Source of the DNA: Porites lobata
Taxonomy: Eukaryota > Cnidaria > Anthozoa > Scleractinia > Poritidae
Reading direction: 5' to 3'
DNA length: 64,000 bases
NCBI GenBank assembly: GCA_942486035.1
Contig: CALNXK010000130.1
Span: 721,501-785,500 of the forward strand
The notes beneath the pieces were generated by a model. That model was not told where the DNA came from, made no database searches, and saw only the letters and a program-made list of their open reading frames with translations. Positions 23,076 to 35,100 of the stretch are shown here, one piece after another (position 1 is the first letter of the stretch; each line of letters opens with the position of its first letter). The translations under genes were made by a program, and so were the position numbers.

Positions 23076-23192
23076 CGGCGGGAGAAGGGCCTGTTTTCTA
23101 AGGAAACTGGGGACGAACCTTCCCAGACGGAAGAATAGAGAGAGCCCTGGGAACGAGATTGGCTGGGTAAGAGGAAGTGGTCATTTTCCAAA

Positions 23193-26100
23193 ATGGCGTC
23201 GTCTCTATCCGACGAGGAGTTCACTCGAATGCAGGTACATTCCGCCAAAAAAGTAGCTTGAACTTTTGATTTAAAGTGGAAACTTGAATTTTTTCCCCTT
23301 TTTGTAACAGACACAGCTGATTGAACTGCGGACCTTGAATTACGAGTTGGAAGCTAATTGCCAAAGACAGCAGGCAGGTTTGTGTTGATTCCAATATTTC
23401 CAAGAAAATTTAATGTCAGGTAGAAAGTTGACGTTTAGCTGTTTAGCACTCGGCGATTTCCTTTTTCATGGATAGTTACTTTTGGTGAGTTTTCTTAGTT
23501 TTGAGTCAATTATCCACCTGCGGATGCTGCTTGCACTAGCTCAACTATCGATCACTGAATTATATCACAGCTGTTTTATTATTATTGAATCGAGGCTTGA
23601 TCAATTATTAAAGTGAACGGTTTTAACAGGTGATCCGCCTTTTAAAGTCAGATGATGTATTCAGAGTATTGAACAGCATCGATCTTTTTTGCATTCGAAT
23701 CGATCACAGTAGTGTGATGAGTGTACAATACGTGAAGTTGTAATAAAATTTTATATTTTGATGTTAAAAAAACAGTCATGCTCTACATGGTAAATATTTT
23801 ACTGTTAAGATTACTTTTCTTTTATCAGAATTGGATCAACTACAAGAAAAATATACTAACTTGGAAAAGGAGTTGCAGAAATCTACCAAGGTATGGTTAA
23901 AGAAAAGTAGAAAACTCTCCAGAAAGGTTGGCTATTTGTATTGGTTTAACTTAACTGATATTATGATAAACGTTGATGAATGTTTTAATCCCATTTTTGT
24001 AGATTATTAACAGGAGCAAAAACAGAAAGGTATGTTTTTGCATAATCCTTTAAATTAACCATCCAGTATGTTTATAAACATTACATGAACAAACCACAGC
24101 ATGCAAGTTTTAACCCTTTAAGTCCCAATATCAACATACAAATTCTCCAAACTGATCTCCATACATTTCCTTTAAGAATCAGTTGAGAGAATTTAATAAC
24201 AGATCAAGGTATTCGCTTTGGTAATCATTTGTTAATTCTCTTAACTGTATCTCTTGACAATTACTGGATATTTTAGGAGAAAATTGATTTTGGTCACTAT
24301 CGGGACATAAAGGGTTAAACTGTGTTACCATGTACACCTACTTAAAATGTCATGTTTGTCTGACTTTTGACATTTACATGACAACCATGGCAAAATTTGC
24401 ACAAACATTGCAAATTAGTCACTCAACTGATGTCATTTGTGCGTTGTGCTCTTGAATGGTGTAAATGAAGATTAATTGCAGGCAATAACAGTAGCTGGCA
24501 ATCCTATTCTCCAGGTTGTTATTACGTATGTATGTATGTGGACAGCATTCGTTTGGACTTCACTAAGAATGAATGGAATGTACAGAATGCAATTTGATCA
24601 CGCGTGTTTGGATCTGCCACCTTTCATAATCTGATCACGTGTGTTTTGGCTACCTGTTATGTGAAACTTACGCAAAGCACAGCGATGGAGCAAAAGCGTT
24701 TCGTTGCCGCCTGCACTCCATAACCTATGGTTATTACTAGTATGTACATGAGTATATTTTTTAACCATTTAGGAATATCAAGTGCTCTTGGAGGAAAATG
24801 AAAACCTGCAAAGACAGTTTCAGACACAAGAAGAGAATTTCAAACTTCAAAACCAAACTCTGCTTGAGGAAATAAGTAAGGTAATGTGAAACTTACCTCT
24901 AAACACTGAGGGCCTCTCGTAACAGCATGCATAGTGTGGAGCTGTACAATGCATGAAATTGAAGAACTCACTCAAAAGACTTATGCCAGAATTAATCAGT
25001 CACTCTCTTCAACAACTTATCAATCAATTAATTAACCAACCAACCAATCAAATTTAATAACAGTCATTCAGACAATCAGTCAGTTTGATTACTGATGATC
25101 AAATAATGAATAATATTGATCAATCAGTCAATCACTTGATTAATGAATCAATCTTTTAATCACAGACTTTACCACAGATTTATGAAAGTAATCATGTGAA
25201 TTTTGAAATTAATATATATGCAAATGTGATAGGCTATAACTCCATATTAAGATGTAGAAGAAGCTCAAATGTTTGCTGAAATATTACTTAATTTTGCGAT
25301 TAGTTGCATACACTGTTCTTTAGTTTTAACTGTTGTGTCTTAACCTGTCTCTCAAAGAAGTATGCTCTCACTGCAGATAAAAATTTGACCTTATATTATT
25401 TGGTCATTGTAAGATTCTAGGAAAACCCATCCTACCCCTCCCCTAAATGAAGATTGACACTAAGTTCTCACCTTGAGCAAAATGTTGGCTCAGGGGAGCG
25501 GTTGGTGAGCAGCTTCCTATAATGTTGATCTAATCCATATCATATTTCCTGCCTCTATTACCCCACTGACCCCTGCTGGTGCTGTTTGCCATTATGTGCC
25601 TTGATCATCTAAATACCTTTCTTATTCAAAATGAACCAGTTAAATGATGACAATGAAAAGCTTCAAAAGCAAGTGGCAGCTAAAGATGGTGGCCAGGATT
25701 CAGGGGCAGAGGCTGAAATACGACGACTCAGAGCTGAAAATGCAGCTCTTCAGAAAAGTCTGACAAGTAAGTCCTTGTCAACAAGCTTTAACAATTTATC
25801 AAAATAATTTGTAGAAGTTAGAGGATAGCAGTTATCACCAAATCTGTACCATGTATTTAGAGTTAGCAAGGTTTCAAATCCCAGGATAGAAAACTTATTT
25901 GCATACACAAGCTTTTGATTCCATCTCAGAATCTTTATCAAGTGACAGACAATGTATTATTATTTCCAAGAGTGCATTATGCAAATGCAAATATAATTTT
26001 ATCTTTACGGTGAGGCATTAAGCAAGGAAAGGTATTGCTTTTGTTCCCTGAGCAGTGAAATCAAATTTCTTGAAGCTTCTGATAATTTAAATCAAAACTG

Positions 26101-29100
26101 ACTTCTTTTTTTCAGTTAAAAGCTCTAAATATTTTGCCTTGATTTTTTGAGTCTCCCGATAATTATTTGAAACAATTTCTATTTCCCCTGGAGTTATACC
26201 AATGATCGGTTGAGTAAGAGCTCTATCTCAGATTTTTTCTGGAACTTCAATGACACCGATAATGCTTTTATATTGCTTTTGAAACAGATTCTCAGGAGAA
26301 GTATGAAAACGAGCTACTACAGTTACGTGAAAAACTCTCTGATCAAGATACTAATGACAGCTGTCACTCATCGGCAATACAAAATGATCCGACATCCAGT
26401 TTGGAAGATTCCCCAGAGAATGGAGAACATGAAAGTGAAACCGAACAGAAGCTCAAAAGTGGTGGACAGTTAGAGAATAACGAGCACAGATTTCATGAGA
26501 TTCTGAACAGAGAACTAACTGTGTTTTGTGAGAAAATGTGTAGTAGTAGAACTTGTGATGTGTCAAATGAACAAGAAACCAATGATCGACATGACGTTGC
26601 AGAAGCATATGAATCAAATAGTGAAAAATCTGACGTTAATGGTGAAAGAGATAGTAACGAAACAGGAGACAGTGCATCTACGGTTGATAATGAACTCAAA
26701 CTGGGAGGTCGAGACTTCTTAAAAGAAGTAGACAATTTAAAAAGAAAACTTGCTGAAACTTTTATTCCTCTTTTATCTTCATCTGAGGGTAAGGCCATAA
26801 ATAGAATTATTACAACCACATAAGCTTTAGTGTCTTCATTTATGATATATTACCACGCAAAAGAGAATTCATAGCTGGGTATCGGTAAGTGGGGTGGGGT
26901 GCTAAATTGTGCATCAAAATTCTTACTCTGAGTAATCTGTAGACTCAATCGAAGCAAAATGGTCATTTTCGCAATCTTTGCAAATTTTCTAGTTGTAAAT
27001 GTTGTATGTAAGTCATGAGCCTTCTATGTCAAACTATGTATTTGATAAAGTCAAAGCTTTCAACAGTCTTAATAATCAACTTTGTGATGAACACATGTGT
27101 TAACTATAGTTTGATTCGGCAGATTTCCTCAGTAGAGCAGCAGTCATAAGAAGTCCTCCACGTGAACGACGCCAAGAGGTTAGATCCTCTAGTTATAATT
27201 ATTTTGTTTGCTGTCAAATGCAAGTCGCCCGAAAGTCCAATCTCGCCCTAAATGTTTAGCCAAGTCGCCCAAAATGCTGAGTTATATGGCTCGAAATTTT
27301 ATCAAACTCAACAACATCCTAGCATCCTTTTTACGCATTTATCGTGCTTTTTTCGTCTCATTGAAGATTAAAGAACGAGTTATATTACTCATTTATCGCG
27401 CTTGTTTCGTTGTTTATAAAGGGTTAAAGCTGAGCGAGATGTATTACTAACACACAAAGGCTCATTATATATCGCTTGTTTCGCCTCATTATCGCTTGAA
27501 GAACGATTTATGTTACACATTCATTGCGCTTGTTTCGTCTCATGATAGTTTATAGAACGAGATATATTACACACTCTCTTTATTTGTTTCTCTGTGCACT
27601 TCACCTGTTAAAATTCGGGCGACATGACTCAGCATTGCGGGCGACTTAACTCTGTTTTCGGGCGACTTGACCGGTTACCAAATAGCATTTGATATTACTT
27701 CTCAACTGGTTTAAGTGACGCCATTTTCCTTTTCTTTAACTTAAATCATTGATCTTGTTAGCAGGTTGAAATAAGAAATATAGCTCTTGAAAAGCAAGTC
27801 AAAGAAATGGCTGGTCTCCAATTGCAACTTGACACAGAACGAGAGGAAAAGCGACTTCTACAAGAACAACTACAGGAAGCTGAGGTGGGTCGAATTTATT
27901 TTAAAAAGTTAACCTAAAATGTTTTCCAAATGCGAGTCTAAGAGTTTCTCTTTTTGAAAGTTTATAGGGTCAGGTTATAGACACGTACACGTACAAGGAT
28001 AGGCTAAGTCACTCCAGTCACTCCTGAGTGCTAGAAACTTTCCTCGCGCGGTTACCGGTTACGGTCAATTTTTGACGCGCTTGTTTCTTTCTTGCGACTT
28101 CGGCCTTGCGGTCAAAAATGTGTCGTCCGATCCCGAATCAACCTGCCGCGCGTGAGGAAAAACTCTCTTGACCCAAGGTAAAGATGTAAGTATTACATGC
28201 TCTCTTCTGGAGTTCAGCATTGTGGAAGGCCGGAACATACATGCGACAAGGAATTGTTCTCTCCTATTTTTGAACTTGGATGCAGATCCTTAGAATTTAG
28301 GGGCTGGACGTTTTAGCTATATTTGACAAATTAATCGAGTTTAAACAGCGTTGAAGTGTGAGGACTTCCTCGTGTCCATTTTCGAAGGGAAAACTGTCAT
28401 CTGATGTGCAAATATTGTCTTCCAGACCTCGAGCAAACAGGAAATATCAAGGTTGGAGCAAGAGCTTGCTAAGGTGTGTGTTGACGAAATGATTCAAAAT
28501 GTTTTGTTCGGTTTTTGCTGTGAATTAACTTCCTGTACTTTGTTTAATGTTCTGCAGTTAACGGAAAAGATAAAGCGAAAACAGGAAAGGTAGGTGAAAA
28601 TAGGTGTAATCTTCTCTGCAAAGTTCTGTCATTTCATGCCTTTCTTGAGTGGTAGTGATTTTGAAGGAAAACGTTTGTCATGTGGTTTAAACATATGCTG
28701 ATTTCAGAAGGTTCCGCAGCTCACGGCAGGACGATGCAAAAATTAAAAAGGTGCACAAACTCACCGTAGTTGTTTGTTATTGTTCTACCGACTCGAAAAG
28801 GCGGGACAAATCCGCAAATCACCGTGTGGAAGTAACATTACGACACACCCCAGTTTTTCTTTTCCCCTTGTCGAGCGCCGGTCTAAGCGGGTAGGTTGTA
28901 AAACTTTGAGTAGAGTTGTCAACTTACGTTTTATACCAGTGGTCACTGCTGTATGTTTATCTTTTTCTCGTCAGTTATGTGCAACTGCAAGAGGAGAAAG
29001 AGAAACTCTACTCAGAAAACAAGTAAGAGCACCTCGAGCTTAGTTATGATTGGTCGATGGTATTCATGGCAACCATTAACCAATCACAAGTAACTCTTGT

Positions 29101-32100
29101 CCAAACGTTCCCAGAAATCGTTGCGCTAAAGGCTTGTTCCCATTCACCTTATAATTTCTGGAATGGGAGAATAACGTCGTTGATCAGTGCCACTGTCACG
29201 GTTTGTTCCTTGGAAAAAGTTGAATTTGTTGAATACTTCGCAAGCTCGGAAAATAGCTGCCTTTGAACACACCTTTTCTATTTTTGGTTTTAGGAAATCT
29301 CTGGAAGATTTAAAAGCCTCTAAACAACAGGAAATAGAGGTACGTGAAGATATAGCATAAATGAAGTGTTACGTTGATTGGCATGAAAAGCCTGTTACCT
29401 TGTGCCTTGCGAACTTACCGGTCTCTCTCAGCTTAAGTCGCACCCTAGCCTTCATCAGAGACCTTGAGATTCTAAGACGAAGACGAGATTTACTGAGCCA
29501 GCATCATTTTGGCGGGAAAATGTGATTGTCGTCATTCTGCTACGAGTTTTAGCGAGAATGTCGCAGTGGCAGAAACAAGTTATCAAATGTTAGAAAATTT
29601 ATCATTTTGCTCTCTCAACTCTCTCGGTCCAAAAAAGTGCAATGAAGCTTTCCGGGGTCAAATATCATACTCGCAGTCGTTCACTTCCTCGAAGGTCTCA
29701 ATCATGTTACCCTAAATGTGAAATTACGGTAGTCTACTTCGTCTCTTTTATCACCTCGCCGTTTCCATAAACCAACTTGACTCTCGCCACCATTGTCACT
29801 TAAAGAGTCGTTTCTTGTTGCAAATTGTTTAATTTTTAGTGAATTTCGTCAGCTAGGAAGCAACGCAAACTCGTCCAAAGCTACTGTTATCTCTAACGCG
29901 AAAGGCGAGTTGGTTGGGGCTGCAGTTGGCTGGGAAACCATGGACCTGTTAGGCTTTAATAGAATGTAATGTAAGTTTGCGTGTGGATGGAAGCTGCGCG
30001 AGAAGTTAATAATAGTGAGTTTACGCAATAGGACGGCAGGAAGAAGACAACGGCAAAACGTTTGTGTGTGACAAACGAGACAGGGCTATTACTTGCGTGT
30101 TTTGTCGTGATCTTCACTTAACATTATGGTTTTCTGGTCTTTTACAAAAAGATCTGTTTAAAGGTAAGTGAAGTTTGGGGAAAAGGTGTTTCAAACAAAA
30201 TTATTGTCACGCTCGTCACACAAGGTTTACTGTCTTCTTTCCTCACCTGTCCTGCTGCACTAATATTGAAATTAAATCTTAAGTATTTCTTTTTTGTGCA
30301 GATCCTTACTCAACAAATGGCCAAGCTTCAAGATACATTGAATGAAGCTAATCAGGTGTGTGCATTTATACCAATGCGATCGCTATTTTACTACATGTAT
30401 TTTTCTTTGTTAACAGAATATTATCTACTATAATTATTCAATTGACAGTCCTTTTCCCGAAAAGTTTAGATATCTAGAACCCTGGTGAGCTCAGTTTTGC
30501 TTTATAATCCGTATTGTGTCTCTTCATCTAAGTTGAAATGTAGGCACCGATTGCAACTCATCCATTTACTGAACGATATTTTCTCAGGCCATGCATTTCG
30601 ATCAGTTATTTTCATTTTTTTTACTTGATAGCGATACATGGAATTCAAGGGAGAGGCGGAAGGAAAAATCAACGGACTTGAAGAAACCATGGCCGCCCAG
30701 CAGAACCAGGTGAAAGAAGAACTCGAATATTAGTTAAAGTGTTCTTGTTTTTATCAGCAAGTCAAAATGAGAATGGAAGGCCTGTGTTGATATATTGACA
30801 AGCTATTTCTTTTTTGCTTCCTTGTATTTAGGCCACTTCGTCTGCAGAAGAAACGGAGCAGATTGTCGCAAGTCTCAGGTACTTGTGCGTCCATATTAGA
30901 GAAATAAATGAGGTTTTTGATAGTCAGCTTCTTTTGCTCGTGCTCTTCCTTCTTTTGCACCACTCTGATCTTTCAATGCCTTTTCCACCAGTCCCAGTCT
31001 CTTCTCCCCTCCTCTTTCTCGCAGGTTTGGTTTCCACTGCCTAATGGTAATTATAAAAAGTGTAGAATTCAAAAACAGCTAGGCGAACCATTCCTGTTTT
31101 GATTTTCGGGCTTGCGACGTCGAACTTCCCGTAATTTACATTCAGTTCTAAGCAAACAGTTCGTCACTGGAGTCCGGGAACTGGAGCCGAAATGCGCCCC
31201 GCAGTTCTTTCTGGGATCTTCACTGAGCATGCGCCTGTCAGCTATTGGCCAATTTTTTCCCCGCCACTAGTAACAGTCCCAGAGGTCTTTGCGAAAGTTA
31301 ACTCGACCCAGTTTTTTCTTGCTTCTAAAGTGGCGGAATTCGCCGTTTATAAGGTATTCTCCAACGTAACGCATACCGCCATATATGTTTCTCAGGCAGG
31401 AAAATTCTTCGTTGGTTGCTGAGGTACAATCTTTAAGGGAGGTAAGGAGTTTTTTTCTTTTGGATTGGTCACTCTTTGAAGTGTTTTCCCCCAGTCTAAA
31501 AGACCATGACCACTAAACAGGGTTCGCACGCACCTTGAAAGTCCTTGAAAGTCCTTGAAATTTGAAATAAAAAGTTCAAGGCCTTGAAAGTAACAGGAAA
31601 ATTGGGATAATGCTGAAAAGTTTGAATTTGATGCTAACTTTTTCCAACCCGAGATTTTCATGGACCTAATATGAAAGACCTTCAGGATAAAATTTGCTCA
31701 TGTTGTGGTAGATATAAAAAGACATAGAGGAAAATTCTTCGTTGGCACTGAATGGAGTCCTTGAAAAATGCGAAATGTGTCCTTGAAAGTCCTTGTAAAG
31801 TCCTTGAAGTTTTTGTTCAAAAAAGGGTACGAACCCTGACTAAACAACATAGTAAACAGCATAACTGTAGGACGCTGAGACACTTCTTGGTGGTAGTTGC
31901 ATGTACATTAGTTCGCACACTTAAGAATTTTTCTTCACAGCACGTATGTTTATAACTTTTCTCCTTTGGTTATGTAGAGAGTTAAAACTGCAAGAGAAGA
32001 ACAGGAGGAATCTGAGGTAAAATGCTTGAGTAGTTTTTACTGAATGCGTAGATCATTATTCCGAAGTTCTGTCGTGACTTCTTTTCACTTTTCTTACAGA

Positions 32101-35100
32101 AAATGGGCCCTGTGCTAAGAGCCTTAAAGGTTAATGTTTCCTTCACAGGTCGACACATGAAACGAAGTTTTACTCCGCGTTCTCTTTCACTGTGTAAGAT
32201 GGTAATGATTGACTAACTAATCCGTTTATTTTTTGTTTTTGTTTTTGTTTTCAATTGTTAAGGATTTAATATCTCAGTTGGAAGGCAAAGTTTCTTCGAC
32301 AGAATCTCGTTGCGCTGAGCTCGAAATGGAAGTCGACGAATTGAAAGCTCACGTGAAGGCAAGTATACATGCAAACAATGTTCCCTACTCTCTCACACAA
32401 GTCTGTAGTTCACGTCACAAAAATTAAGCCCATATTCATGATGGAGGAACTCCCTCGCGTGTAGTTTCCCGCCTTTGACCGTGGGTGTCTTTCTGTCGCC
32501 TGGAGCTGGCTGTTTCCAAAGATGCACTGGTCAAAGCAATGTAAGGTGCCCCTTTTGTGCCGTATAAGATTTACTGAATGGCGATTTTTTTGGTGCACGC
32601 CACTACAGGAACAGACCACAGCTGTTGACGGATGGAACGAGCAAATTTCACAACTAACCGCTGAAAGGGATAAACTGGAGGATTCTCTTCAAGAAATAAC
32701 CAAGGTATTTTTTTCTCAATGCGAATTTTAGAATTCAAGAGCAGTGTTTGCTTATATTTATGCAAGCGAAAGACTTACTTTGAATAACAAATGGCACAAT
32801 TCTTTGGTCCTCAGTTTAGGTAAGTTTCTCTTGGCTTTTGTTATATTTAGGTCGCTGAAAGCCGCAAGAATCTCGTTGATGAGATGGCCATCGACAAACA
32901 GACGGCGGAGACGAACTACAAACAGCAGATGGACAAGCTTCAGGAAGAACATAAGGTTAGATTAATGTAATGTAACCTTAGATCCAGGAATTCTTTTGTG
33001 GTAAAGGGGAGAGAAAATTTGCAAAGAAAAAAGGGAGAAGAGTTATTTTCTCTTTGCCCCTTAGAATGTTTTCTTAAACCTATCGTAACGTGCGAGCAGT
33101 CTCTCTCGGCGATCTCCAGTCTTGACTTGGGGGGCGGCGGGGGGGGGCGGGGGGAGGCAAATTTGGAGACTGTGTTCCCCCAACCCCACCTGCAAGCCAA
33201 CAATATCGGAAGAAAAGAGCCGAGAGAGTGCTTGCCTTGTGGATTTAATCACGTGATGGGTAACGATATCAAGCGGCCTCTGAGAGAAATGCTCGTAATC
33301 AGCTTATTTTTTTTATTGTTTCTCGCAGAAAGAGCTCAGCGAACTGAGGGAGCACCTAACAGGAGAAAAGGTTAGTACGGTTATTGTGCGGTCAAGTCAA
33401 ACTTAGAGTGAAAAGACTAAAATATCCAAATAGTTTGTTCTGTTCTAACTAATCGTCTTTTCACAGAAACTACGCAAGGAACTGGAAGAAACACAACAGA
33501 AGCTAGCAGAGTCCAAGAGCAAACTGCAGTCTGCTGAGGGCAAAAGTGGGTGGTTCGAGCGAAGGCTCACGGAGACCGAGGTAGGGTTTAAATCGTTATC
33601 GCATCGTGCAGGAACAACTTGTCTTTAATATGAGTGCAGATATAAAGCCAGCTGTGACTTGCCATAGTACTCTGGATTGGTCACCAGTTAATAGAGAAGA
33701 ATTGTGACGTCAGGTTACCATGGTAGCAAATTTTCTGGATCTCAGAGACGGCCATTTGCATTGTTGAACGCTGGAGAAAAAGTATTGGCTACCGTTTTGT
33801 TCCTGAGTGCGGTCCTGCATAGGAAAGTCATACAAGCCATTTTTTTTCTGCCAGGACCACGGTTTGTTGAGATCCCGACCTTTTGCTACCATGGCAACGT
33901 GACGTAACGACTTCTCTTCTCTATCTCGCGCTTAAACTTGTTTGGGGGGAAGGGGAGGGGGGGACTCAGACTCAGTTCCGTTAGCGCGCTTGGCTCCCTT
34001 TACAGCTTTTCCCGCGCTTTTAGGACCCTTTGTCTGCTTGGGTATTTTAATGGTGACGTGATTAATTCACTGATTGGTTCAAGTGGTTTCATAATAACTC
34101 CTTTTATGGTCACTGATAGGAAAGCTTGAAAGCAGAGAAGGAAAGAAGCGAACAAAGTTTAGCAGATCTGCAGGCAGAACGTCAACGCGAACTGGAAGTG
34201 TTACAAGAGGAGAGACAAAAAGAAACAGAAGAGTTTCAATCACAGATAACGACTCTACAAGAGGAAATAGACGGTAAAAGCCAGGAGATGAGCAAACTTC
34301 ATCAGGAACTAAAGGACAAGGAGGTCGAAAATAGAATTGCTGGAAAAAAAGGAGATCAGTTGGTAAAAACGTGTTTGTTGTGAACTATGTAGACTACGAG
34401 CAGTCTCTCTTTTTTGTAGTCGTCGAGCAAAACGCGAGACACGCAAATGGCCACGCGCGTGACTGATGCCGCCCTCGTTTCGCGCGTCTCGCGGCTTCGC
34501 CGCTCCCGCGCGCGTGCATTGCTCTCACTAAATCTGAAGAAACAGAGAGACTGCTCGCAGTCTATGAACTGTCCAATCCCCTCAGAGTTAGTCTTGTGTT
34601 TTGTGGTTATGGTTTTGCTTCAGAAAGCGGTCTGTGGATGCAACCAGCTTTAAACTATAATAATTCCTCGCGAAACGAGGGCCGAAAGAAGGTTATTATT
34701 TTGTCGAAATTAATTCGCATCGCGTGTACAACGTGCGTAGATCGTACAGCGAGGCAGAAACACGAGTCGCAGTAACAACCTTTAGGGCTAATCGAGACAA
34801 TGTCATTGAATTATTTCTTCTCCTTTTTTGTTTGCCTTAAGGTTAAAGATCTGAAACGTCAGTTGAAGCTGGAAAGGAAAAGAGCAGAGCAGTTACAGCA
34901 GAAATTACAAGAAGCGTTATCTGAGAACCGAGTTAAACCCGGTATGTTTTTTTTTCTTTCTTTAAAGAGAGCCTCTTCTGCTGTACCAAACTAGAGTAAA
35001 AAGAAATTTTAAGGTTAGAGTCTAAATCTCTATGTCTTTTCCTTTCCTTTTTCTTCGAAATTTTCCGCGCGCCGTTATCTTGGATATCGGTTACTTCACT

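Noticed and set aside
31392..31955. Frames across the CCTTGAAAGT element
   Set aside because: They fall inside a MITE in a GRIPAP1 intron. The real exon is only 31396-31441.
32998..33375. 125-codon frame overlapping a GRIPAP1 exon in another frame
   Set aside because: Most of it is intron with G-run low complexity. The splice-defined exon 33329-33370 reads in a different frame and matches the family.
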